A DNA stretch of 23,133 nt from contig CALAIL010000022.1 of assembly GCA_937923255.1 (NCBI GenBank), positions 1 through 23,133 on the forward strand, given 5' to 3'. Shown piece by piece: positions 16,190-23,133 of the stretch. The notes beneath the pieces are model-generated. The model was not told the origin of the DNA and ran no database searches. It saw only the letters and a list, made by a program, of their open reading frames with translations. The position numbers and the translations under genes were made by a program. This DNA is from an uncultured Propionivibrio sp. (GTDB lineage: Bacteria > Pseudomonadota > Gammaproteobacteria > Burkholderiales > Rhodocyclaceae). Position 1 is the stretch's first letter; the number at the start of each line of letters is the position of its first letter.

Positions 16190-16522
16190 CTACAGAACGA
16201 CCTTGATCAGCGGGTGGCCGGACAGCTCGCGGTACAGTGCGTCGAGCTGCGCCTTCGACGTGGCGTTGATCGTACAGGTCAGGCTGAGATAGTTCCCTGC
16301 GGAAGAGGCGCGCGTCACCATCGTAGCGCCGTCGAAATCCGGTGCATGGCGCCGCACGATCTCCAGCACGGCCGGCGCCAGTGCGTCGTCGGCACGTCCC
16401 ATGATCTTGAGCGGAAAAGCGCAGGGAAATTCGAGCAGGGTATCTGCCGGCGCCTGGTCGGATGTCGCAGGATTCGCAGGATTCGCAGAGTTCGCAGGGG
16501 TCGTATCGGTCGTCATGGTCAT
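16190..16522 (-). CDS. ybeD: YbeD/DUF493 family protein
   Basis: 110-residue protein whose C-terminal 85 residues match the small ACT-like DUF493 fold: LLEFPCAFPLKIMGRADDAL, then VTRASSAGNYLSLTCTINATS and LDALYRELSGHPLIKVVL at the end. Its molecular role is not established; it neighbours lipB in many proteobacteria, including E. coli. The N-terminal 25 residues are Thr/Asn/Pro/Ala-rich and partly encoded by a 9-bp tandem repeat. Starts at 16522 or 16516 are equally possible; neither has a clear ribosome site. It begins 19 nt after the stop of dat on the same strand. Confidence 0.88.
   Translation of the reverse strand: MTMTTDTTPANSANPANPATSDQAPADTLLEFPCAFPLKIMGRADDALAPAVLEIVRRHAPDFDGATMVTRASSAGNYLSLTCTINATSKAQLDALYRELSGHPLIKVVL
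16464..16499. repeat. 9-bp tandem repeat within ybeD, four copies
   Basis: Four copies of a TTCGCAGGA-like 9-mer lie head to tail and encode the Asn/Pro/Ala-rich start of the YbeD-like protein on the minus strand. Because 9 is a multiple of 3, copy-number change keeps the reading frame. Confidence 0.85.
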
Positions 16523-16541
16523 GAGGGAGCGGAAACACTAT

Positions 16542-17447
16542 TCAGGGCAATGGATTCCGACGAATCTCGTCGTTCAGAAAATCATCGTACCAAGCGTGCA
16601 TCCGGCGCATCAGCGGCCCTGGCTTGCCGGCATTCTCGCCCCGACCGACCGGATGCCCGTCGAGCGTCGTAATGGCCAGCACGCCTTTGCTGGACGAAGT
16701 GCGCCAGAGTTCATCGGCCGTGCGCATTTCGGCTTCGCTGATGGCGCGGATTTGGTGGGGCACGCCATGCTGTACGGCAAGTTCGAGCACGACATCGTAG
16801 GTGGTGCCGGGCAGCATGTAGTGATCCTTGGGCGGCGCCAGAATGATGCCATTCTGGACGATAAAAATATTTGAAGAAGCCCCTTCGCTCAGATAACCGT
16901 CGCGAAGCAGGATAGCCTCGTCGCACCCGGCCTCGGCAGCGGCCTGGCGTGCCAGCACATTGGGCAACAGGGCAAGCGTTTTCAGGTCACAGCGTCCCCA
17001 GCGAATATCGGCAACGGTCATCGCCTTGAGGCCGGCTTCGCGCTGCCGTGCACTCGGCTCGGCCAGCGGCGCGGCAAAGAGAAACACCGTAGGCGATGAT
17101 GCTTCCGGAAACGGCATGTCGCGGCATGTGCCCGCACCGCGCGTGATCTGGAGATAAAGCGACTGGTTATCCCAGGGCGCGGCATCGACTAGAGAGCGGA
17201 TGATTTCCACCCATGCCGCGCGGGGATGCGGGTTGGGCAGGCGGATGCCGTCGAGCGAACGCTGCAGGCGATCGAGGTGCGCGTCGAGCCGGAATGGGCG
17301 GCGCGCAAAAACCGGAATGAGTTCATACACGCCATCGGCGTAAAGAAACCCGCGATCCAGCGGCGAGATACGTGCCTGTGAAAGCGGCAGGTACTCACCG
17401 TTCAGATAGCACGGCGCTTCCGGCGCCGCCTGTTCGCGTGGCGGCAT
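16542..17447 (-). CDS. dat: D-amino-acid (D-alanine) aminotransferase, PLP fold type IV
   Basis: PLP enzyme that interconverts D-alanine and D-glutamate with their keto acids. The 301-residue protein has YLNGEYLPLSQARISPLDRGFLYADGVYE at the N-terminus, the PLP lysine K156 in RCDLKTLALLPNVLA, and GYLSEGASSNIFIV, where the Glu-Gly-(Ala/Ser)-Ser-Asn loop binds cofactor. The branched-chain aminotransferase subgroup of the same fold is the main alternative; the DLKTLALLPNV context and the neighbouring dacC favour D-amino acids. The ATG at 17447 follows the dacC stop (TGAAATG), implying coupling; an ATG at 17474 would overlap dacC by 26 nt. Confidence 0.88.
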   Translation of the reverse strand: MPPREQAAPEAPCYLNGEYLPLSQARISPLDRGFLYADGVYELIPVFARRPFRLDAHLDRLQRSLDGIRLPNPHPRAAWVEIIRSLVDAAPWDNQSLYLQITRGAGTCRDMPFPEASSPTVFLFAAPLAEPSARQREAGLKAMTVADIRWGRCDLKTLALLPNVLARQAAAEAGCDEAILLRDGYLSEGASSNIFIVQNGIILAPPKDHYMLPGTTYDVVLELAVQHGVPHQIRAISEAEMRTADELWRTSSSKGVLAITTLDGHPVGRGENAGKPGPLMRRMHAWYDDFLNDEIRRNPLP

Positions 17448-17448
17448 T

Positions 17449-18579
17449 TCACTGGAACCAGAGCAGAATGGCATCGATCAGGCGGCCGAAGAAACCAGCC
17501 GGCTCGACGGATTCCTGCGCGGCGACCGCGTATTCACCGTAAGGTTTGCCATCAAGGCTGACTTTGAGCACGCCAACGGTTTGCCCTTGCGTGACGGGAG
17601 CGACCAGCGGTTTTTGCGGCACAAACTCGGAGGTCAGCTTCTGCGCCAGCCCGCGCGGAACGGCGACGACGAATTCATCGGCAAAGCCGGCCTTGACGCT
17701 GTTCTGCGCGCCTTTCCAGAGGCGCGGCGTCGCCAGCGGCTCGCCCTTGGCCTGCAACTTCACCACTTCGTAAGCCTGGAAGCCGAAATTGAGCAGCTTG
17801 AGTGATTCGCGCTCGCGCACTTTTTCCGATGCCGTGCCGAGCACGATGGCGATCAGACGGCGGGAATCGCGCTTGGCCGAGGAAATCAGACAATAACCGG
17901 CAGCGTCGGTATGGCCGGTCTTGACGCCGTCGACGCTGGGGTCAAGCCAGAGCAGGCGGTTGCGGTTGGGTTGGGTAATCTTGTTGTAGTGGAATTCCTT
18001 GAGCGAGTAATACTTGGCGTATTCTTCCGGGAAGTCGCGCAGCAGCGCCATCGTCAACCGGGCAAGATCACTGGCTGTTGTGTAATGCTGCGGATCGGGC
18101 ATGCCGGCGGCGTTGCGGAAACTGCTGCCGGTCATGCCGAGGCGCTTGGCTTCCTCATTCATCTTCTGGGCAAAATTTTCCTCGCTGCCGGCCACGGCTT
18201 CGGCCAGCGCCACGGAAGCGTCATTGCCGGACTGGACGATCATGCCTTTGATCAGGTCTTCCACCGGAACCTGCGTATTGACCCGGAGGAACATGCGCGA
18301 GCCTTGTGATCGCCAGGCTTTTTCCGACACCATGATGCTTTGGTCGAGTTTGAGCGACCCTTGCCGGATCGCGGCAAAGACCAGATAGGCCGTCATCAGC
18401 TTGGTCAGCGAAGCGGGTTCCAGCCGCTCGTCCGGGTTTTGCGCGGCCAGCGTTTGGCCGGAAGCATATTCGACAAGCAGCCAGGCCTTGGCATCCAGCG
18501 TCGGCGGGACGGGCGCTTGCTGGGCGGCGGCGAAAATGGGGAAAAACAGTAGGCAGAAAAATAGGCGAAGCATGCGCAT
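17449..18579 (-). CDS. dacC: D-alanyl-D-alanine carboxypeptidase (PBP5/6 family)
   Basis: Low-molecular-weight penicillin-binding protein that trims the terminal D-Ala of peptidoglycan pentapeptides in the periplasm. The 376-residue precursor has a signal peptide (MRMLRLFFCLLFFPIFAAA), the serine tetrad S57-L-T-K60, S117-G-N119 and K220-T-G222. A C-terminal beta domain follows, with a final amphipathic helix (FFGRLIDAILLWFQ) that anchors this family to the inner membrane. Starts at 18579 and 18573 are both possible. A good promoter lies 28-63 bp upstream. It heads the dacC-dat-ybeD-lipB-lipA cluster. The choice among dacA, dacC and dacD names is uncertain. Confidence 0.94.
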   Translation of the reverse strand: MRMLRLFFCLLFFPIFAAAQQAPVPPTLDAKAWLLVEYASGQTLAAQNPDERLEPASLTKLMTAYLVFAAIRQGSLKLDQSIMVSEKAWRSQGSRMFLRVNTQVPVEDLIKGMIVQSGNDASVALAEAVAGSEENFAQKMNEEAKRLGMTGSSFRNAAGMPDPQHYTTASDLARLTMALLRDFPEEYAKYYSLKEFHYNKITQPNRNRLLWLDPSVDGVKTGHTDAAGYCLISSAKRDSRRLIAIVLGTASEKVRERESLKLLNFGFQAYEVVKLQAKGEPLATPRLWKGAQNSVKAGFADEFVVAVPRGLAQKLTSEFVPQKPLVAPVTQGQTVGVLKVSLDGKPYGEYAVAAQESVEPAGFFGRLIDAILLWFQ

Positions 18580-18613
18580 GGGAATGATTCGATCAGGTTG
18601 AAAGACAGCGCCG

Positions 18614-18642
18614 ATTATAGCCAAGCGCCCGCTTTGTGTCTG
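18614..18642 (-). promoter_or_regulatory. Promoter of dacC
   Basis: Minus-strand TATAAT at 18619-18614 and CAGACA (4 of 6 to the consensus -35) at 18642-18637, with the ideal 17-bp spacing. The start point would fall near 18607, leaving a leader of about 28 nt before the ATG at 18579. Confidence 0.7.
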
Positions 18643-18743
18643 ACTGTGCGCCGCCCTTGATCGTCTCCATGACGGCCGATACGGCCTGACGCCGCTTTCG
18701 ACAAGCGAGTGAAAAGGATGCATTCCCCGCAGCGGCGCACCGG

Positions 18744-18772
18744 ATATCCGGTTCATATCCGGCTTATATCCG
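18744..18772. promoter_or_regulatory. Three 11-bp-phased ATATCCG/CGGATAT direct repeats upstream of dacC
   Basis: ATATCCG occurs at 18744, 18755 and 18766, an exact 11-bp period separated by 4-bp spacers. The first copy sits in the perfect palindrome CCGGATATCCGG (18740-18751). The block lies about 100 bp upstream of the dacC -35. Direct repeats at an 11-bp period are typical of OmpR/PhoB-type binding sites. Confidence 0.5.
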
Positions 18773-18841
18773 CTTTCATTGGCTGGGCGATCAAGCCGAT
18801 AAATCGGGCCGGATTTTGCGCTTCACCTGTACATCACGCCG

Positions 18842-18884
18842 CCGCCCGATTCTTCCACCGCGTCTGCGGGGAAAAACCGGGCGG
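18842..18884. terminator. Long hairpin beyond the Spy/CpxP-like gene
   Basis: Outer stem CCGCCCG/CGGGCGG (18842-18848 and 18878-18884) encloses an inner stem TTCC-a-CCGC/GCGGGGAA. It lies 42 bp after the stop of the minus-strand Spy/CpxP-like gene, between it and the dacC control region. No T run follows, so termination is inferred from position and strength. Confidence 0.45.
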
Positions 18885-18925
18885 GTCACTCAGGCGTATT
18901 CAGGAATGTTCCGGCTCGGCACAAA

Positions 18926-19564
18926 TCAGCGCGGCGCAGGCGGCGTATTTTCAGCCGGCGTCTGCGGCGGTCGCCCGTTTTTGCCGCCCGGCTTGCCGCC
19001 GCCACGACGACCGGGTCGATCGCAATCCAAGCCGTGTCGGTCGCTACGTTCCTTGAGGAAGAGGCGGACTTTTTCTTTCTGCCCCGGACTAAGCGCGTCA
19101 TACACCGACAGCCAGCGTTCGCGCACAACCTCGTGCTGTTTCCGCCCTTCTGCACGCAGATCGTCCATGCGTTTGGCAATCACGCGCAGATCAGCATCCG
19201 GCTGATTGAGCATTGCGGCAATTTCCTCATGATGCTTGCGGAAGCGTTCGCGGCCGCCATCGAAGCTCTCTCTGGAGAATTTCAGGGCCTCCTGCCAGAG
19301 CGCTTCCTGCTTGGCGTCGAGCTTCAGTTCGTCGTGCAGGCGCGGGCTGAAGCCGAAGTTCAATCCCACTCCCAATCCCATGCCGTGATGGCGCGGGCCG
19401 TCGTGGCGATGGTGGAAGCCCGGGCCGCCGTCACAGCGGGCTTCGCCTTGACCGCAGGGCGGGTCGGCAAAAACAGCGGCGGATAGTCCGAGAGAAAGCG
19501 CCAGGGCAGCGAGCCGCTGCGGTGTTTTAGCAGAAAAGCAAGGTTTGCGAGGTCTCGTATTCAT
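18926..19564 (-). CDS. Spy/CpxP-like periplasmic protein (LTXXQ family)
   Basis: 212-residue precursor with a signal peptide (residues about 17-33, cleavage after VFA). A mature His/Gly-rich stretch (HHRHDGPRHHGMG, 51-63) could bind metal. A helical core follows with two degenerate LTxxQ-like motifs (LDAKQ at 82-86 and LSPGQ at 158-162), as in Spy, CpxP and related heavy-metal sensors. The C-terminus is Gly/Pro/Arg/Lys-rich and probably disordered. AAGGAG lies 10 nt before the ATG at 19564, which favours it over an ATG at 19606. It is divergent from a two-component system, like cpxP from cpxRA, which suggests it is an envelope-stress effector or feedback protein of that system. Confidence 0.75.
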   Translation of the reverse strand: MNTRPRKPCFSAKTPQRLAALALSLGLSAAVFADPPCGQGEARCDGGPGFHHRHDGPRHHGMGLGVGLNFGFSPRLHDELKLDAKQEALWQEALKFSRESFDGGRERFRKHHEEIAAMLNQPDADLRVIAKRMDDLRAEGRKQHEVVRERWLSVYDALSPGQKEKVRLFLKERSDRHGLDCDRPGRRGGGKPGGKNGRPPQTPAENTPPAPR

Positions 19565-19813
19565 ACGTTTTCGGCTCCTTAGGTTGATTGGCCGGCATAT
19601 ACACATTCCGTTGCCGGGACAATGGCATTATCCGGACGATGGCATTGCAAATGATTTCATGGCCGGGCGCGAACGTTTCAAATTGTTTCGGATGCCTTCG
19701 GCAAACTCCGCCACGTCATACAATGCCGGACACGCCCTATGGCTCATGCCGCACTCCGGGGTTTTCCATGTTTTTCTTGCTCACGTCTGCGTGCCGCGCC
19801 ATCAATTCAAGGT

Positions 19814-20599
19814 ATGAAAAAAATCCTGCTCATCGACGATGATCCCGAACTGCGCCGGCTGCTGGCGACTTTCCTCGGCCGGCATGGCTACGACACCCTG
19901 CTGTTACCGAATACGCAGCAGCTCGACGCGTTTCTGGCGCGCTACCAGCCGCACCTGATCGTTCTCGATCTGATGCTGCCTGGCGAAGACGGCCTGGCCG
20001 CTTGCCGCCGCCTGCGCCAGCGGGGAGAAGCGACTCCCATCATCATGCTGACAGCACGCGCCGAACCGGTTGATCGGGTGTTGGGGCTGGAAATCGGTGC
20101 TGACGATTACCTCGGCAAACCGTTCGACCCGCGCGAACTGGTCGCGCGCATCGAGGCCGTGCTACGGCGCGGCAGCCGGCCAGCCGCAGCGCCGGTCGAG
20201 GCAACAGGCGTTTTCCGCTTCGGCGGGTGGGAATTCGACCGCGCCGCGCGTTGCCTGTCACGCGCGGGCAGAACCGTTGCGCTGACCAGCGGCGAATTCG
20301 CCCTGCTCAACGTCCTCATCGGCCGCGCCGGTTGCCCGATGAAGCGTGAGCGCCTGCTGGAGATGACGCGCGGTGAGGAAAGCGCCTCGTTCGACCGCGC
20401 CATCGATGTGCAGATCCATCGCCTGCGCCGCCTGATCGAAACCGACCCAACACAACCGCGCTACCTGCAGACGGTATGGGGCGTCGGTTATGTTTTTATG
20501 CCCGACTGCAGCGATGGCAGCGATGCCGGCGATCGTGGTCATCGTGGCGAAGGCAAAGACGGCGTGGAAAACGGCGCTGCGCCGGAGGCCACCACATGA
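19814..20599 (+). CDS. OmpR-family two-component response regulator
   Basis: 261-residue cytoplasmic regulator. The receiver domain (1-118) begins MKKILLIDDDPELRRLL and has the phospho-acceptor Asp52 (VLDLMLPGEDG), Thr80 and Lys102 (GADDYLGKPF). The winged-helix DNA-binding domain (about 132-230) has LTSGEFALLNVLI, the recognition-helix region FDRAIDVQIHRLRRLIE, and ends YLQTVWGVGYVF. About 30 extra residues rich in Gly, Asp and Ser follow, which is longer than typical OmpR proteins. The ATG at 19814 matches the family start; the upstream open stretch does not. Its last codons overlap the kinase start (ATGA), so the two are translationally coupled. It is closest to OmpR/RstA/CpxR-type regulators; the target is unknown. 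Confidence 0.93.
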   Translation: MKKILLIDDDPELRRLLATFLGRHGYDTLLLPNTQQLDAFLARYQPHLIVLDLMLPGEDGLAACRRLRQRGEATPIIMLTARAEPVDRVLGLEIGADDYLGKPFDPRELVARIEAVLRRGSRPAAAPVEATGVFRFGGWEFDRAARCLSRAGRTVALTSGEFALLNVLIGRAGCPMKRERLLEMTRGEESASFDRAIDVQIHRLRRLIETDPTQPRYLQTVWGVGYVFMPDCSDGSDAGDRGHRGEGKDGVENGAAPEATT

Positions 20600-22017
20600 A
20601 CGGATTACGACAATTCTTCGATTCGCTGGCGGGACGCACGCTGTTACTGGTGCTGGCGGTCGTCGCCGTCGCCGAGATTGCGACCTTCTCGCTATTTTTT
20701 CAGCAGGGGCGAAAATCGCACGGCCACCAGACGGCGCGCAATGTTGCCGGTCAGGTGCGTTTGTTGCAATCGCTGCTGCCGGGGCTGGACGTGCACGCGC
20801 GGCAGCGCCTGGAGGCAGCCGCCCCCGGTGAACAATGGCTGCAGTTGCGCCCCGATGGAACGGAAGTGCCGCCCGATACGCCGGCTTTCGGCTTTGCGCA
20901 GGGGCTGGGCGAGCGTGTCGGGCAGATTCTCGGCGAACCTATTCAACTGCGCCAGGCCGGGCAGGCGCGCAGCAACCTGTGGATCGGTTTTGCGGCCGGC
21001 GGCGAGCGCTGGTGGCTGATCCTGCCGCCGCCGCGCTTCCGGCCACGCGGCATGCCGCCCGACCTGTGGCTGAAACTGGGCGTGGCGTTATCTGCCTTAT
21101 CGCTCATCGCTGGACTGTTCGTGCGCGGCATCGTCGGCCCGCTGCGCCGGCTCGATGCGGCGGTGACGGCGGCAGGCGATGGCCGGGCGCATACAGTCAT
21201 CCCACAGGGGCCGCGGGAAGTGCGCCATCTGGCCGAGCATCACAACGCCATGCAGGCGCAACTGACGCAGGCCGAGGCCGAACAGCGCGAAATGCTGGCC
21301 GGCCTGACGCACGATCTGCGCGCACCGCTGGCGAGAATGCGCGTGCGCGCCGCCCTGCTTGAGGGAGACGGCGAACGTGCCGGTCTGGAACGCGACATTG
21401 AGGACATGGACCGGATTGTCGGCCAATGCCTGTCTTTTCTACGCAGCGCCCCACCCCACAATGGAAACGGGAATACAGAAGCTTCAGCAGAAAAAAATTG
21501 TGCGCCGCTCGTTCTGGCTGACGCCGTCAGCGATGAAGTGGCGCGGCAGCGCGAACTTGGGCGTCCGGTGACGATGAAGGTGGATGCCGCCGCCGTATCC
21601 TGCGCCGTAGCGATCGACCACGGCAGTCTGCATCGTCTGCTCGACAATCTGATCGACAACGCCCTGCAATACGGGGAACCGCCGGTTGAAGTGACGCTGA
21701 CGGCAGAAGCCGCAGGCATGGCAGAGCGCAGGAAAGGCAAAGCGATGCCGGCGGCGGAAACAGTTGAAGCGCCTGAAACGGTGATACTGTGCATCAGCGA
21801 TCATGGCCGCGGCATTCTCCCTGAGCAGCGCCGGCGCGCCTTCGAGGCTTTCGCCCAGATTGACCCGGCGCGCGCCACGCGCGGCAGCTGCGGACTGGGG
21901 CTGGCGATCGTCCGCCGCATCGTCGAAGGCTGCGGCGGCCAAATTTCGCTTGGCGAAGCGGCCTCCGGCGGGCTGGCGGTGAGCATGCGTTTTCCGGCGC
22001 GGCCGCCAGAAGCCTGA
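20596..22017 (+). CDS. EnvZ-type membrane sensor histidine kinase
   Basis: 473-residue partner of the response regulator. One membrane helix at about 14-36, a periplasmic sensor region of about 120 residues, a second helix at about 160-180, and a HAMP domain (about 178-230) precede the phospho-acceptor His239 in LTHDLRAPLARMRV. The ATPase domain has the N box DNLIDNALQYG (350-360), G1 DHGRGI (402-407) and G2 GLGLAIV (433-439). About 25 residues rich in Ala, Glu and Lys (369-394) interrupt the ATPase domain between N and G1, and a Gly/Asn-rich linker (287-300) precedes it. It overlaps the regulator by 4 nt. The periplasmic region resembles nothing I can name, so the signal is unknown. Confidence 0.93.
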   Translation: MNGLRQFFDSLAGRTLLLVLAVVAVAEIATFSLFFQQGRKSHGHQTARNVAGQVRLLQSLLPGLDVHARQRLEAAAPGEQWLQLRPDGTEVPPDTPAFGFAQGLGERVGQILGEPIQLRQAGQARSNLWIGFAAGGERWWLILPPPRFRPRGMPPDLWLKLGVALSALSLIAGLFVRGIVGPLRRLDAAVTAAGDGRAHTVIPQGPREVRHLAEHHNAMQAQLTQAEAEQREMLAGLTHDLRAPLARMRVRAALLEGDGERAGLERDIEDMDRIVGQCLSFLRSAPPHNGNGNTEASAEKNCAPLVLADAVSDEVARQRELGRPVTMKVDAAAVSCAVAIDHGSLHRLLDNLIDNALQYGEPPVEVTLTAEAAGMAERRKGKAMPAAETVEAPETVILCISDHGRGILPEQRRRAFEAFAQIDPARATRGSCGLGLAIVRRIVEGCGGQISLGEAASGGLAVSMRFPARPPEA

Positions 22018-22091
22018 AACGTGCAAATTAGGCGCTTCGCGCCCGACACCCAACCGACCCTTCTGGAACCCGCGTGGATTGGGCATTTGCG

Positions 22092-22244
22092 GGCAGGCAC
22101 CTCTGGAGCCCTTATAAATAAAGGGCTAGCGGGCATGGGTGCCCGGAGATGCCCTAAATACACGGGCTTCAGGCCACCTCTTTTTGGAGATGCGCCTGCG
22201 CTTCCACTCCAGCGTTTTTCCAATTCTCCCTCTGTGGGAAGATG
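22092..22244. repeat. 153-bp direct repeat, first copy
   Basis: Begins GGCAGGCACCTCTGGA and ends GGGAAGATG. It matches 22773-22925 over its whole length at a constant 681-bp offset, with scattered substitutions. It includes GGGCTTCAGGCCACC followed by a T-rich run and an element A arm. Confidence 0.9.
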
Positions 22245-22250
22245 CCCCGA

Positions 22251-22310
22251 AACCCGCGTGGATAGGGCGTTTGCGGGTAAGGTCCCCGGAGATGCCCTGT
22301 TTACGCGGGC
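22251..22310. repeat. Element A copy with long arms
   Basis: Outer arms CCCGCGTGGATAGGGC and GCCCTGTTTACGCGGG pair at 13 of 16 positions. This copy shows that the sequences flanking the GGGCATCTCC core also belong to the palindrome. Confidence 0.8.
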
Positions 22311-22359
22311 TAGCGGGCAGGCTCACTGAAACTAAAAACAAAATTGCCACAGCCTGCGC

Positions 22360-22579
22360 GCTGACTTCCACCCACGAGACTTCTCTTGATGCCGTTGCGC
22401 TGAGCGGCAGCGCGCCCCGCTGACTTTCTTTGCCTTGCCAAAGAAAGTCAGCAAAGAAAGGCGACCCCAAGGCGCAGAAAACCCCTTGCCGCGGGTTGCT
22501 TGTCGGCGGGCTTGATAACTCGCTTACGCTCAAACAATCAAGCCCTTGTTCCCGCGAAGCTATCCCGCGCCTTTCTGAA
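22360..22579. repeat. Element C, hairpin-rich intergenic repeat
   Basis: Contains a perfect 14-bp stem GCTGACTTTCTTTG/CAAAGAAAGTCAGC with a 6-nt loop (22419-22452) and a 9-bp stem GGGCTTGAT/ATCAAGCCC (22508-22516 and 22537-22545). The CTTTCTTTG core is familiar to me from intergenic repeats of beta- and gammaproteobacteria. The exact boundaries are uncertain because only one copy is in the window. Confidence 0.6.
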
Positions 22580-22683
22580 ATAGCGGCTTCCTTTGCCAAC
22601 ATACTGCGTTGGCTTCGCCTTGCCGTACTACTTGTACTGTCTGCGGCTCGCCGCCTTGTCTTTTGGCAAAGTCGAGCCGCTAT
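22580..22683 (-). repeat. Element B copy 3, inverted, complete
   Basis: 104 bp. The left end ATAGCGGCTTCCTTTGCCAA and the right end (22663-22683, TTGGCAAAG then GAGCCGCTAT) are inverted repeats of about 20 bp with a small mismatch block. Read on the minus strand it aligns with copies 1 and 2 (AAAGACAAGGCGGC, GTAGTACGGCAA). Confidence 0.85.
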
Positions 22684-22772
22684 GAGGCTTTCTGGGCACA
22701 CTTCTAAACCCCACGTGGATAGGGCGTTTCCCCGGTACCCCTTCTGAAGCCTTTATGGATAGGCCATTTCCT

Positions 22773-22925
22773 GGCAGGCACCTCTGGAACCCTTATAAAT
22801 AAAGGGCTTCAGGGCATAGACGCCGGAGATGCCCTAAATACATGGGCTTCAGGCCACCTCTTTTTGGAGATACGCCTGCGCTTTTGCACCCGCGTTTTTT
22901 TCAATTTTCCCCTGTCGGGAAGATG
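22773..22925. repeat. 153-bp direct repeat, second copy
   Basis: Second copy of the segment at 22092-22244. Both ends are in register at 681 bp, so neither copy has gained or lost net length. Confidence 0.9.
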
Positions 22926-22934
22926 TCCGTGCAT

Positions 22935-23002
22935 AAAGGGTTTCAGAGGGTTGGTCGGGTACGATGTTCCGGTTTATGTTTTTTGATTCTCTGAACCCCT
23001 TT
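22935..23002. repeat. Inverted repeat with 14-bp arms
   Basis: AAAGGGTTTCAGAG (22935-22948) pairs with CTCTGAACCCCTTT (22989-23002) with one mismatch across a 40-nt loop. A further GGATTTCAGAGG follows at 23050. Confidence 0.65.
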
Positions 23003-23078
23003 CTTTACGGGGACCTCCGGGCATTTTATGTTTTCTACCCTGTTTTTACGGATTTCAGAGGAGTGTTCTAGAAGCTTA

Positions 23079-23133
23079 ATAGCGGCTTAACTTTGCCAAA
23101 AGACAAGGCGGCGAGCCGCTGACAGTACGAGTA
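23079..23133 (+). repeat. Element B copy 4, cut by the window end
   Basis: Starts ATAGCGGCTTAACTTTGCCA and continues through AAGACAAGGCGGCGAGCCGC to the last base. It is in the same orientation as copies 1 and 2. Confidence 0.8.

Larger units (their letters stand above)
22018..23133. repeat. Repeat mosaic without genes
   Basis: The final 1.1 kb holds element A copies (from 22067, 22251 and 22706), element C (22360-22579), an inverted element B (22580-22683), a 153-bp direct duplication (22092 and 22773), a large inverted repeat (22935-23002) and a partial element B (23079 on). Open frames here follow the repeats and show no protein family. Confidence 0.85.

Noticed and set aside
16152..16538. 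N-terminal extension of the lipB frame with a CELCESCESCD stretch
   Set aside because: The Cys-rich stretch comes from the other frame of the 9-bp repeat in ybeD; the extension is outside the LipB family length.
22126..22701. 191-codon minus-strand open frame in the repeat mosaic
   Set aside because: It crosses elements A, C and B and reflects their sequence; hairpin DNA explains it better than a protein.

Overview
The window reads as chromosomal DNA of a GC-rich betaproteobacterium, probably near Rhodocyclales/Burkholderiales. This rests on overall protein character and on the thiS-thiG-trmB and dacC-dat-ybeD-lipB-lipA gene orders; no rRNA or other decisive marker is present. Nineteen protein genes are supported. 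No tRNA, rRNA, CRISPR array, prophage or transposase gene was seen.

Layout. Bases 1-62 are a 7-bp tandem repeat running off the left edge. Minus-strand trmB, thiG and thiS follow (tRNA m7G46 methylation and thiazole synthesis), then a small DUF3147 membrane protein. From 2471 to 8599 lies a complete tripartite RND efflux operon on the minus strand: adaptor lipoprotein (acrA-like), inner-membrane pump (acrB/mexB-like) and outer-membrane lipoprotein channel (oprM-like). A divergent AcrR/TetR-type repressor starts at 8889, and a palindromic operator lies between the two facing promoters. An ArsC-family reductase follows. It converges on relA, a RelA-type (p)ppGpp synthetase with a degenerate hydrolase domain. 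dctP, an orphan TRAP-type solute-binding protein, is divergent from relA and converges on lipA. The cluster dacC-dat-ybeD-lipB-lipA (18579 down to 14218) links a D-Ala-D-Ala carboxypeptidase and a D-amino-acid aminotransferase with the lipoate synthesis genes. A Spy/CpxP-like periplasmic protein is divergent from an OmpR-type response regulator and an EnvZ-type sensor kinase, an arrangement like cpxP/cpxRA.

The most unusual content is non-coding. A family of palindromic repeats (element A, core GGGCATCTCCG...CGGAGATGCCC) occurs at three places: the arsC/relA junction, the dctP/lipA junction, and downstream of the sensor kinase. Both fully visible convergent gene junctions carry it; no divergent or co-directional junction does. 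A second element (B, about 104-113 bp, imperfect terminal inverted repeats of about 20 bp, MITE-like) alternates with A in a 215/216-bp tandem array at 10050-10555. It recurs inverted at 22580-22683 and again, cut by the window end, at 23079. The last 1.1 kb (22018-23133) is a mosaic of A, B, a third repeat (C) and a 153-bp direct duplication.

No clearly new protein system was found. The best candidates for follow-up are the A/B repeat family, three CGGATAT repeats at an 11-bp period upstream of dacC, and the palindrome containing a -10 box directly before relA.
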